Part shown: piece after piece, positions 1 to 6,083 of the stretch
Numbering within the stretch: position 1 is the stretch's first letter
Layout of the letters: every line of letters starts with the position of its first letter
Origin: Leptofilum sp050292445
GTDB lineage: Bacteria > Chloroflexota > Anaerolineae > Promineifilales > Promineifilaceae
DNA length: 7,394 bases
NCBI GenBank assembly: GCA_050292445.1
Contig: JBNKLQ010000294.1
Location: 1 to 7,394, forward strand
Reading direction: 5' to 3'
Position numbers and translations under genes: made by a program
Notes under the pieces: generated by a model
What the model was told of the DNA's origin: nothing
Databases searched by the model: none
Seen by the model: only the letters and a program-made list of their open reading frames with translations

Positions 1-107
1 ACAGATTTTTTCTTTATCTGTGAAGTGTCCAAAATTCTTGTGTCCAAAATTCTTCATTTTTTAATCTGCGAAATCTTTGATAAAAAGTCTATCAATCTTA
101 ACTTATG
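1..107. repeat. AT-rich gap with a 15-bp perfect tandem duplication and small palindromes
   Basis: Non-coding stretch downstream of the PfkB kinase gene. GTGTCCAAAATTCTT occurs twice back to back at 25-39 and 40-54. Two short inverted repeats are present: ACAGAT/ATCTGT at 1-6/16-21 and TTGATA/TATCAA at 77-82/90-95. The latter could be a weak transcription end for the minus-strand kinase but has no U-run in the right place. AATCTGCGAAATCT (63-76) resembles part of the palindromic element at 1021-1073. No coding frame is convincing. Confidence 0.6.
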
Positions 108-950
108 TCAAATAGACGAATAATTTTTCTGCTCTTGAATGGTTTGCCGAATTAAGTTAATTTTGGCATCCAATCCGATTTGCGTGACGGATTGAGAAGC
201 AATCAGGTTGGCAAATTCGGCAGCCTGCCAGGGATTACGGCCGTTTAGCGCATACCGGGTTAAAAAGGCAGCGGCAAAAATGTCGCCCGCGCCGGTCGGT
301 TCTACCAGATTCACAGCAGGCGCGGAAATCTGGCGCACTTCATCGCCAAAAAAGACAGTACAACCGCGCACGTTTTCCGTCATGATGAGCAGCCGTGCCG
401 CCTGCCGGTAGCGAGGCAGCATGGTCTCATCCAGCAAATCTTCTTCGCTCAAGATAACCACATCGGCCAGCGGTAAATATTTTTCTGCTTCCGGCCAGTC
501 GCGGGCGTAAACACGGCCGTCGGCCGTCCAGCGGCGCAGCCAGCCCTGCGGCGTCATGCCAATAACGCTGTTGGGGAACTGGTTCACAATGGCCGGGTCA
601 ACCTCGTTTGTCAGTGGCCCGAGATGCACCACGGTGGGATTGGCCCATTTGTCTGGCAAATGTTCGGCGCGAATCGGGTCGGCCACAGTGTAAAGCATCT
701 GGGTACGGCCGTTTTCCTCATAAATATTCTCAAACGTGCTGGTGTGGGCCGACGGAATGACCTCCACCGTCAGATTAGCCAGTTCAGCCAATCCTTCATA
801 ATCCGACTGGCAGCTGGTGAGAACGGCCGTTTGACAGCCCAACGCCTGTGCCACCCGCCCGGAATAGGAAACCGTGCCACCCACGAGATTGCCCGCTGGC
901 GTCACGTCCCGCGTAATATGTCCAATCACTAAATAATCTGTCTTTTTCAC
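108..950 (-). CDS. PfkB-family (ribokinase-like) carbohydrate kinase
   Basis: Predicted cytosolic ATP-dependent kinase that phosphorylates a hydroxyl of a sugar, polyol or nucleoside; the substrate cannot be told from sequence. Seen: a first beta strand LVIGHITRD (residues 7-15), a glycine pair in VGGTVSYSG (23-31), and the C-terminal PfkB signature PTGAGD at 218-223, whose GAGD forms the anion hole and whose Asp223 is the expected catalytic base. The protein is 280 aa with a GTG start at 950, slightly short for the family (about 290-320). The frame stays open to 1058, but that extension runs through an intergenic palindrome (1021-1073) and its residues look unlike a kinase, so I prefer GTG 950. 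No Shine-Dalgarno precedes it; a possible extended -10 lies 7 bases upstream, so the mRNA may be leaderless. GGTVSY replaces the usual GG-x-x-N-x-A, vaguely recalling myo-inositol-kinase-like members (weak). Four ACGGCCGT octamers lie in the gene. Divergent from the lipid kinase gene. Confidence 0.9.
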   Translation of the reverse strand: MKKTDYLVIGHITRDVTPAGNLVGGTVSYSGRVAQALGCQTAVLTSCQSDYEGLAELANLTVEVIPSAHTSTFENIYEENGRTQMLYTVADPIRAEHLPDKWANPTVVHLGPLTNEVDPAIVNQFPNSVIGMTPQGWLRRWTADGRVYARDWPEAEKYLPLADVVILSEEDLLDETMLPRYRQAARLLIMTENVRGCTVFFGDEVRQISAPAVNLVEPTGAGDIFAAAFLTRYALNGRNPWQAAEFANLIASQSVTQIGLDAKINLIRQTIQEQKNYSSI

Positions 951-957
951 AGGCGTG

Positions 958-966
958 ATTCTAACA
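958..966 (-). promoter_or_regulatory. Possible extended -10 promoter for the PfkB kinase gene
   Basis: Read on the minus strand this is TGT-TAGAAT, an extended -10 (TGn plus a 5/6 match to TATAAT). Only 7 bases separate it from the GTG at 950, so transcription would begin at or next to the start codon. No matching -35 is visible at the right distance, which is tolerable for extended -10 promoters. Weak evidence from a short motif. Confidence 0.3.
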
Positions 967-1020
967 TAGCGGACTGCTACATGCGAGAGAGGTACGCCAC
1001 GGTTTTTCATTTGTATAGAA

Positions 1021-1086
1021 CGCAGATGAACGCTGATTTCTATTTTTATCTGCGTCATCTGCGTTTATCAGCGTCCCATTGATTTT
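1021..1086. repeat. Imperfect palindromic intergenic element, copy A
   Basis: CGCAGATgaaCGCTGAT (1021-1037) is complementary at 14 of 17 positions to ATCTGCGtttATCAGCG (1057-1073), with a further ATCTGCG at 1048-1054, so a 17-bp imperfect hairpin can form. The right end and flank (1067-1086) match 4480-4499 upstream of the glutamine-synthetase-like gene at 17 of 20 positions. Both copies begin with CGCAGAT and end with ATCAGCG. I interpret them as one dispersed intergenic repeat family; function unknown. Confidence 0.65.
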
Positions 1087-1135
1087 ACCTACTAAAAAAC
1101 CCTGGAGGTGAATGCTTCGCTTTGGTTTGTGCACT

Positions 1136-1163
1136 TTGAGCGCAGACGGCCGTATCGTATAAT
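1136..1163 (+). promoter_or_regulatory. Sigma70-type promoter of the lipid kinase gene
   Basis: A perfect TATAAT (1158-1163) lies 16 bp after TTGAGC (1136-1141, 4/6 match to TTGACA). Transcription would start near 1170, giving a leader of about 30 bases that contains the ribosome binding site GGAGAGG (1192-1198). An ACGGCCGT octamer (1146-1153) sits inside the spacer. It is the best promoter match I see in the window. Confidence 0.6.
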
Positions 1164-1201
1164 TGCCCACTTCCACTAAATCAGCATTTCTGGAGAGGCA
1201 C

Positions 1202-2107
1202 ATGCGCGTAAAGGTCATTCTCAATCCAATGGCAGATAACAGGCGGGGCGCAGCACAAGCGGCCGTGATCAAACAGGTGGCCCAGCCGTTTGGCGGCGTC
1301 GATCTGGCGCTGACGGAATATCCCGGCCATGCAAAGGAGCTGGCCCGGCAGGCGGCCGATGATGGCTACGATTTGGTCGTCGGGGCAGGCGGCGACGGCA
1401 CGATTAGCGACGTGGTTAACGGGCTGATGCGTGGCAGCAAGGCGATTACCAAACTGGGCATCATTCCCATTGGCTCGGGCAACGATCTGGCCTGGAGTTT
1501 GAAGATACCAACAACGGTGGAAACGGCCGTGCAAAAACTATTCAGCGGCACGCCACAAACCATCGACCTGGCCCGCATCGAGGATGACCAGGGGCGCTTT
1601 CGCATTGTGGACAACAATATCGGCATTGGCTTTGATGCCGTGGTGGTGATTGAAACAGAAGCTATCAACCGCGTTCACGGCTTTATGATGTACCTGTTGG
1701 CCACCCTGCGCACCATCATGTCTTACTCACAGCTACCTCAAACAACCATCCATTTTGACAACGAGCGGGTTGAGCAACAGATCACCTTTATCGCCTTTGG
1801 CGTCGGCCCGCGCGGCGGTGGTGGCTTTTTACTCACGCCCCATGCCAAACATGGGGATGATTTAATCGACACCTGCACCGTAAACCCCGTCGGCCGCATA
1901 ACCATGTTGAGTCTGCTGCTTTCGGTCATGAGAGGCACGCATATCAGATCAAAGCACGTCACCATGCGGCAAAACAAGCAAATTCGGGTGCGATCAGACC
2001 GCCCCCTGCCCATTCACACCGACGGCGAAATGTTTGCCTACCCGCAAGACAACGTGCGTGAAGTGACCATCACCAGCCTGCCTGCCGCCATTGACGTGAT
2101 TGTTTAG
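1202..2107 (+). CDS. Diacylglycerol kinase catalytic-domain lipid kinase (YegS/BmrU type)
   Basis: Predicted to transfer phosphate from ATP to a lipid such as diacylglycerol or a related membrane lipid at the cytoplasmic membrane face; the exact lipid is unknown. The 301-aa length is typical for the family. Seen, in order: ILNPMADNRRG (6-16) matching the N-terminal nucleotide-site motif, GAGGDGT (61-67) carrying the family signature GGDGT, PIGSGND (89-95), GIGFDA (141-146), GGGFLLTP (206-213) followed by HGDDLID (217-223), and HTDGE (272-276). These cover the catalytic N-terminal domain and the C-terminal beta-sandwich. Start at ATG 1202 is chosen because GGAGAGG lies 6 bases upstream and MRVKVILNP is the normal family N-terminus; an earlier in-frame ATG at 1163 overlaps the TATAAT box. 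One octamer encodes Thr-Ala-Val at 108-110. The family assignment is secure; the substrate is not. Confidence 0.95.
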   Translation: MRVKVILNPMADNRRGAAQAAVIKQVAQPFGGVDLALTEYPGHAKELARQAADDGYDLVVGAGGDGTISDVVNGLMRGSKAITKLGIIPIGSGNDLAWSLKIPTTVETAVQKLFSGTPQTIDLARIEDDQGRFRIVDNNIGIGFDAVVVIETEAINRVHGFMMYLLATLRTIMSYSQLPQTTIHFDNERVEQQITFIAFGVGPRGGGGFLLTPHAKHGDDLIDTCTVNPVGRITMLSLLLSVMRGTHIRSKHVTMRQNKQIRVRSDRPLPIHTDGEMFAYPQDNVREVTITSLPAAIDVIV

Positions 2108-2174
2108 GAGGAACGGCCGTATGCCCAACGCGAAACCCCAAACTGTCATGCTGAACGCAGTGAAGCATCCCTAA
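2107..2174 (+). pseudogene. Ribosome binding site plus aborted 17-codon ORF, possible gene remnant
   Basis: GGAGG (2107-2111) overlaps the lipid kinase stop codon and is followed after 9 bases by ATG (2121). The frame reads 17 codons and stops at TAA 2172-2174 inside a repeat-like stretch. A strong start signal leading into a repeat suggests the 5' stub of a former downstream gene cut by an insertion or deletion, but a chance ATG or a real micro-peptide cannot be excluded. An ACGGCCGT copy lies between the binding site and the ATG. Confidence 0.35.
2144..2173. repeat. Short intergenic repeat fragment (TGTCATGCTGAACGCAGTGA...)
   Basis: The stretch resembles a dispersed bacterial intergenic repeat I recall in forms such as TGTCATGCTGAGCGCAGCGA. 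ATGCT (2148-2152) and AGCAT (2164-2168) can pair as a short stem. Only one copy is in the window, so the repeat call depends on memory of the motif and not on internal comparison. Confidence 0.45.
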
Positions 2175-2223
2175 AACCGTGGCGGCTTATCGCCTTGTTA
2201 GTCAATTAAGAGTAATCAAGAAA

Positions 2224-2637
2224 ATGATAGCTAAAGAAAAATTAGACAACATTTTGGCTCGACACAAAGCCCAGCCAGTTGGAAGTGGGTATATAGACAT
2301 TATCGTAAAACGAGAAAATGTCCGTCAATTAATCGAAGAGCTCATTCTCTATGAAGTTAAAATCAACCTCATTACTTGGTGGGAATATATAGAGCCAAAT
2401 ACCAAGAGTAAAGGCTACGGTTTTGGCGGCCCAAAAAGCGATTACTATGATGGTTGGTTCTCCGAACTTTGTTTTGCAGAAGACGAACTCAACACGTCTG
2501 TAATAGAAGACATTGTGAAAATCATTGAGAATAAAGAGATCACCTTTGGCGATGGAGAAAAAATCAGCTATCAACGAGAAGAATGCCTGACGCCAGCATT
2601 ATGGCTTGTTGTTCCAAATCATTGGATGTCGAGATAA
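2224..2637 (+). CDS. Hypothetical protein, AT-rich orphan gene
   Basis: I do not recognise the family. The product is a 137-aa, soluble, acidic-looking protein with no signal peptide or membrane segment. Visible features are a beta-like stretch YIDIIVKRENVRQLIEELIL (23-42), an aromatic patch TWWEYIEP (51-58), and a Gly/Tyr-rich GYGFGGPKSDYYDGWFSE (64-81). An in-frame GTG at 2179 lies within or just past repeat-like DNA, so ATG 2224 is preferred, although its ribosome binding site is weak. Base composition is clearly more AT-rich than the genes on both sides, with frequent AAA, ATT and GAA codons and no ACGGCCGT octamer, which suggests recent acquisition. It ends 19 bp before the helicase-associated gene and may be cotranscribed with it. 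Size, composition and isolation would suit an immunity-type or other accessory protein, but that is speculation. Confidence 0.65.
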   Translation: MIAKEKLDNILARHKAQPVGSGYIDIIVKRENVRQLIEELILYEVKINLITWWEYIEPNTKSKGYGFGGPKSDYYDGWFSELCFAEDELNTSVIEDIVKIIENKEITFGDGEKISYQREECLTPALWLVVPNHWMSR

Positions 2638-2656
2638 TCAAGTCAAGGGAAAATAC

Positions 2657-2959
2657 ATGCGGACATTGTTGAAAGCGTTACAGGAACATGAATTGATTGT
2701 CCTGCGGGTGATCGGTGAATGGTGGGAGCTGGACCTGACCGGCGAGGACAAAGCCGCTAGCTGCAAAGCCCTGGCCGAACGGCTGGCCCAGCTTGATTTT
2801 GCCCAGGAAATTTTATACCTGGGACCAGAAGAAGCGGCCGCCATCCAAACGTTGGTTCAGAGCAACGGCCGTTCCCCGGTTGCCGCCTTTGAACGATTAC
2901 ATGGCGAGGTCCGCCTGATGGGGCCCGGGAGCGCTGGAGCGGGAAGAACCGTGGTTTGA
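2657..2959 (+). CDS. N-terminal fragment of a helicase-associated (XPB/Ssl2-like) protein, frameshifted
   Basis: Encodes 100 aa starting at ATG 2657 with AAGGGA (2645-2650) 6 bases upstream. About 88 residues up to 2920 look like the genuine N-terminus: a helical region LLKALQEHELIVLRVIGEWW (4-23) and ALAERLAQLDF (38-48). After the GGGG run at 2920-2923 this frame turns into Gly/Ala/Arg-rich residues and stops at TGA 2957-2959. Skipping one G joins it to the next frame as MGPGALEREEPWFDP, which continues without a break into the downstream ORF. The two pieces therefore look like one gene of about 559 aa. Whether the insertion is in the genome or is a sequencing or assembly error cannot be decided here. 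Confidence 0.75.
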   Translation: MRTLLKALQEHELIVLRVIGEWWELDLTGEDKAASCKALAERLAQLDFAQEILYLGPEEAAAIQTLVQSNGRSPVAAFERLHGEVRLMGPGSAGAGRTVV

Positions 2960-2972
2960 CCCGATCAGCCCG

Positions 2973-4337
2973 GTGGAGGCGCTGTGGTATCGCGGTTTTA
3001 TCTATCGCGGCTTTGACGAAACGGCCGAAGGCATGATTGAGTTCTATTACCTGCCCGATGAGCTGCTGGAGAAGCTACCAAAGCCGGAAAAACCAAAAGA
3101 GGTGCGAGAAACGGCCGCTTCGACAGGTTCCGTACCGGCCGTTCCCAAGCTCAAGCCCGTGCCCGAACCCAACCGCTACACCCCCGCCAGCAGCAGCGCC
3201 GTGGATGATCTCACCACCCTGCTGGCCCTGGCCCAGCGCACCGCCCTGCGCAGCGAAGCGCTGGACCTCCTGCCGCAAGTGCTGCTCGATGCCGACGCCG
3301 ACCGGCGCTCCCTGCTCATCAACCTGGCCCGCGAAATGGAAATGCTGCGCGAAGTGGAAGGCGGCATTCGGCCCACGCGCACGGCCGTTTCCTGGCTAAC
3401 CAAATCCCGCGAAGCCCAACTGCGTGCCCTGATGGACGCCTGGAGCAGCAGCGGCTGGAACGATTTGTGTCACACCCCCGGCCTGCGCTGCGAGGGCGAC
3501 CAGTGGCGCAACGATCCCATCCTGGCCCGCACCGCTCTACTAGACGCCCTGCCGCAAACGCCAGACTGGTACCGGCTAAGCGATCTCATCGCACACATCA
3601 AGCAAACTGACCCCGATTTTCAGCGCCCCGACGGCAATTACGACACCTGGTATGTGCGGGACGTGGCCCAGGACAACTACCTCTCCGGCATTGAAAATTG
3701 GGAGTTGGTGGAAGGTCGTCTGCTAACGTTTTTGGTGCAGGGGCCGCTGTTTTGGCTGGGACTGGCGGAAACGGCCGTTCAAGGCAAACACAATCTGTTC
3801 CGATTGACGGATCGGGCATTGGAATGGCTGGCCAACGCCCCACCCGCCACGGAAGAAGTAACCGTACCCATCATCGTGCAGCCGGACGCCTCTGTGTTGG
3901 TGGCGCATAATGCCAACCGACATCATCGCTTCCAGGTGGCCCGCATCAGCGAGGCGCAGCCGGTGGAACCGGGCAAGCCGTATGCCTACCAGATCACCCC
4001 CGCCTCGCTCAAACAAGCCCAGGCGGAAGGCATCGAGCCGGACCGCATTTTGACCTTTTTACAGGAAGCCAGCGAACGGCCGTTACCGGCAGCCACCAAA
4101 CGGGGCATCGAGCGCTGGCGGGAGCGAGGGGTGGAAGGACGGTTGGAAACGGCCGTAATCCTGCGCGTGCGGGATGCGGGCATTTTGGAGACGCTGCGCA
4201 GCAATGCCAAAACCCGCGACTTCATCGACGAAAGTTTAGGCGAACTGGCCGCCACCGTGCGGCTGGAAAATTGGCAAAAGCTGCGCGACGCCGCCGCCCA
4301 GCTCGGCCTGCTGCTGGACAGCACCGTCAACCCGTAG
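2973..4337 (+). CDS. Main part of helicase-associated domain protein (XPB/Ssl2-like, Helicase_C_3 type), frameshifted 5' end
   Basis: Continuation of the fragment at 2657-2959. The frame is open back to 2919, just after a TGA at 2916-2918, and the residues between (EEPWFDPISP) look coding, so GTG 2973 is not the natural start. Counting from 2973, the 454 aa contain EALWYRGFIYRGFD (2-15), a Pro-rich linker (about 34-75), a helical middle with WLTKSREAQLRALMDAW (141-157), and a region at about 296-385 (VPIIVQPDASVLV ... YQITPASLKQAQAEG ... ERPLPAATKRGIERW). That last region fits the helicase-associated C-terminal-like domain of XPB/Ssl2-type bacterial proteins. No Walker A or DEAH box is present, so it is probably not a motor by itself; it may bind DNA or serve as a partner. 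Four ACGGCCGT octamers fall in this part, three encoding Thr-Ala-Val. The domain call is from memory of family patterns; the cellular role is unknown. Confidence 0.82.
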   Translation: MEALWYRGFIYRGFDETAEGMIEFYYLPDELLEKLPKPEKPKEVRETAASTGSVPAVPKLKPVPEPNRYTPASSSAVDDLTTLLALAQRTALRSEALDLLPQVLLDADADRRSLLINLAREMEMLREVEGGIRPTRTAVSWLTKSREAQLRALMDAWSSSGWNDLCHTPGLRCEGDQWRNDPILARTALLDALPQTPDWYRLSDLIAHIKQTDPDFQRPDGNYDTWYVRDVAQDNYLSGIENWELVEGRLLTFLVQGPLFWLGLAETAVQGKHNLFRLTDRALEWLANAPPATEEVTVPIIVQPDASVLVAHNANRHHRFQVARISEAQPVEPGKPYAYQITPASLKQAQAEGIEPDRILTFLQEASERPLPAATKRGIERWRERGVEGRLETAVILRVRDAGILETLRSNAKTRDFIDESLGELAATVRLENWQKLRDAAAQLGLLLDSTVNP

Positions 4338-4358
4338 GTCAAGTTTGTTAACTTGACC
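4337..4358. terminator. Perfect 9-bp hairpin just after the helicase-associated gene
   Basis: GGTCAAGTT (4337-4345) pairs perfectly with AACTTGACC (4350-4358) around the loop TGTT, beginning on the last base of the stop codon. No U-run follows, so it is not a classical intrinsic terminator. It could protect the 3' end, act as a weak or bidirectional terminator, or be a palindromic binding site. Confidence 0.45.
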
Positions 4359-4380
4359 CATAATTCCACAGGGGACAACA

Positions 4381-4394
4381 TGCGCTTCGGCGCA
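4381..4394 (+). other. Small hairpin with TTCG tetraloop
   Basis: TGCGC (4381-4385) pairs with GCGCA (4390-4394) around TTCG, closed by C-G, which is the very stable cUUCGg RNA tetraloop. It lies between the helicase-associated gene and the glutamine-synthetase-like gene. The stem is only 5 bp, so a role as leader structure or terminator is uncertain. Confidence 0.35.
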
Positions 4395-4414
4395 CCACTT
4401 AGAATAAAATAGGT

Positions 4415-4499
4415 CGCAGATTTGCCTGATTTACCTGATCGCGAAGCGGTCGTCGGACGACATCAGGAAGATCATGGGAATCAGCGTCCTATTTATATT
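4415..4499. repeat. Imperfect palindromic intergenic element, copy B
   Basis: Arms 4415-4443 and 4458-4486 are complementary at 21 of 29 positions around a 14-base loop. The element starts CGCAGAT and ends ATCAGCG like the copy at 1021-1073, and 4480-4499 matches 1067-1086 at 17 of 20 positions. It ends directly before the ribosome binding site of the next gene, so it probably lies in that gene's leader. A frame is open through it upstream of ATG 4512 but does not look like protein. Confidence 0.6.
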
Positions 4500-4511
4500 T
4501 GGAGGAGAATC

Positions 4512-5885
4512 ATGATCAAAGGACTTCTGACGCTTGAACAACTAAAAGGGATGGTAGAAACCGAAGAGATCGAAACCGTCATTGTGGGATTTACGGATCA
4601 TTACGGCCGTATCATGGGCAAACGGTTCGACGCTGAATTCTTTGTGGAAGATGCCGCCAGCCACGGCACACATGGCTGCAACTATTTGCTGACCGTCGAT
4701 ATGGAAATGGAGCCAGTGCCAGGCTATGATTTTGCCAATTGGGAGCTAGGCTACGGCGATTTTCATCTCGTGCCAGACTTATCCACGTTGCGCATTGCCA
4801 GTTGGCTAGAAAAAACTGCCCTCGTCCTTTGCGATCTGGAAGACGAAAAGACGCATCAGCTCGTTGCCGTTGGTCCCCGCTCCATTTTGCAGCAGCAAGT
4901 CGCTGCCGCCAAAGCCAGTGGCTTTACCCCGATGGCTGGCTCAGAGTTAGAATATTACATTTTTGAAGATTCCTACCGGGCTGCGTCCGAAAAGAAATAT
5001 GATGAGTTGCAGCCTGCTGGCTGGTACCTTGAAGATTATCATATTTTCCACGGCTCACGCGAAGAAAAGTTCACCGCCCTGGCCCGCCGCCATCTAAAAA
5101 AGTCGGGCATTCCCGTAGAAAACTCCAAGGGAGAATGGGGCCTGGGGCAGCATGAGATTAACGTCCGCTACGCTAATGCGCTGGATATGGCCGACCGGCA
5201 CACCCTGTTTAAGCAAATCAGTAAAGATATTGCCGATCAAATTGGCATGAGCGTCACCTTCATGGCCAAGCCATTTTCGGGTCAGGCTGGCAGCAGCTGC
5301 CATATTCATTTCAGCCTGTGGAATGGGTCTGAAAATGCCTTTGCCGGTGACAACACCCTTGGCCCGGTGCAATGCTCAGATACGTTTCGCTGGTTTTTGG
5401 GCGGCTGGATGGCGCACGTTCCGGAAATGATGGTATTTTATGCGCCAACGATTAATTCCTACAAGCGGTACGAAGATGGTTCCTGGGCACCCACGCGGTT
5501 GGCCTGGTGCTACGACAATCGTACGGCCGGTTTTCGCGTGGTGGGGCAAGGCAAAAGTTTACGCATTGAATGCCGCATCCCTGGGGCAGACTGTAACCCT
5601 TATTTGGCGTATGCGGCCGTTTTAGCGTCGGGGTTAGATGGCATTGCCAATAAAATTGAGCCACCGCCACTTTTTGAAGGGGATGTTTACGCAGCCCAAC
5701 ATCTGCCCCGCGTACCGTACACGCTGAAAGAAGCGACCGATCTATTTACCAACAGCCCCTTTACCAAACAGGTATTTGGCGAAGAGGTTGTTAAACATTA
5801 CACTCACTTTTTCCGGGAAGAGCAGATGGCGTTTGATACGGCCGTTACCGACTGGGAACGCCAACGCTACTTCGAGCGAATCTAA
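4512..5885 (+). CDS. Glutamine-synthetase-family ligase (GlnA-like, probably gamma-glutamyl-amine type)
   Basis: ATP-dependent cytosolic ligase of the GS-I fold that activates the gamma-carboxyl of glutamate and joins it to ammonia or, more likely here, an amine. The 457-aa length is normal. Seen: GSELEYYIF (143-151) with metal-ligand Glu145/Glu147; GEWGLGQHEIN (207-217) with Glu208/Glu215; KPFSGQAGSSCHIHFSLW (253-270) with His264; NSYKRYEDGSWAPTRLAW (315-332); DNRTAG (335-340); RIECRIPGADCNPYLAYAA (351-369) with Glu353; and a C-terminal VTDWERQRYFERI typical of GlnA homologues that are not the main synthetase. The DGSS ammonium-site loop near the N-terminus is missing, and Trp325 stands where GS-I has the Glu327 flap residue. 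No adenylylation-tyrosine motif is seen. ATG 4512 is supported by GGAGG 6 bases upstream. It could act in polyamine, ethanolamine or other amine use; the substrate is inferred only. Confidence 0.95.
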   Translation: MIKGLLTLEQLKGMVETEEIETVIVGFTDHYGRIMGKRFDAEFFVEDAASHGTHGCNYLLTVDMEMEPVPGYDFANWELGYGDFHLVPDLSTLRIASWLEKTALVLCDLEDEKTHQLVAVGPRSILQQQVAAAKASGFTPMAGSELEYYIFEDSYRAASEKKYDELQPAGWYLEDYHIFHGSREEKFTALARRHLKKSGIPVENSKGEWGLGQHEINVRYANALDMADRHTLFKQISKDIADQIGMSVTFMAKPFSGQAGSSCHIHFSLWNGSENAFAGDNTLGPVQCSDTFRWFLGGWMAHVPEMMVFYAPTINSYKRYEDGSWAPTRLAWCYDNRTAGFRVVGQGKSLRIECRIPGADCNPYLAYAAVLASGLDGIANKIEPPPLFEGDVYAAQHLPRVPYTLKEATDLFTNSPFTKQVFGEEVVKHYTHFFREEQMAFDTAVTDWERQRYFERI

Positions 5886-5937
5886 AAAGCTATGTCTTCA
5901 TCAATTAGTATGCTAAATGATGTGTGAAACCCTCGCT

Positions 5938-6012
5938 TGTCATTCCCGCGAAGGCGGGAATCCAGTAGATTTTAATCATATAACCTGGATGCCTGCCTTC
6001 GCAGGCATGACA
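5938..6012. repeat. REP-like hairpin doublet
   Basis: Two 28-base inverted arms (5938-5965 and 5985-6012) are separated by an AT-rich 19-base spacer. Each arm also folds alone: ATTCCCGC/GCGGGAAT with loop GAAG (5942-5961) and ATGCCTGC/GCAGGCAT with loop CTTC (5989-6008), both perfect 8-bp stems. The arms resemble the widespread TGTCATTCCCGCGAAGGCGG intergenic repeat. It sits between the ligase and SDR genes and could end or stabilise the ligase transcript. No transposase is nearby, so any mobility would be non-autonomous. Confidence 0.8.
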
Positions 6013-6083
6013 GTTGTTGATTTAGAAGTTTGTCAAGCACACTACTTATTGTAAACCAAAAAAACTATACAGAGGATATAACC

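Noticed and set aside
25..54. Tandem 15-mers as a CRISPR array
   Set aside because: Units are directly adjacent with no spacers, only two copies exist, and no cas gene is nearby.
951..1058. N-terminal extension of the PfkB kinase to 1058
   Set aside because: It runs through the palindromic repeat, has no family resemblance, and the kinase fold begins at about the GTG at 950.
1112..1162. 17-codon ORF with GGAGG close upstream, as a leader peptide for the lipid kinase
   Set aside because: The binding site is only 3 bases from the ATG, and the ORF overlaps the predicted -35/-10 region, so it would not be on the same transcript.
2973..2975. GTG at 2973 as the true start of a separate gene
   Set aside because: Coding-like residues continue upstream to 2919, no ribosome binding site is present, and a one-base shift joins it smoothly to the previous ORF.
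3598..4381. Minus-strand and alternate-frame ORFs opposite the helicase-associated gene
   Set aside because: They are open only because of the high-GC codon pattern of the real gene; residues are Arg/Pro/Ser-rich with no family motif.
4422..4511. Earlier start of the glutamine-synthetase-like gene
   Set aside because: The extension is a translated palindromic repeat; ATG 4512 has an excellent GGAGG and gives the usual family N-terminus.
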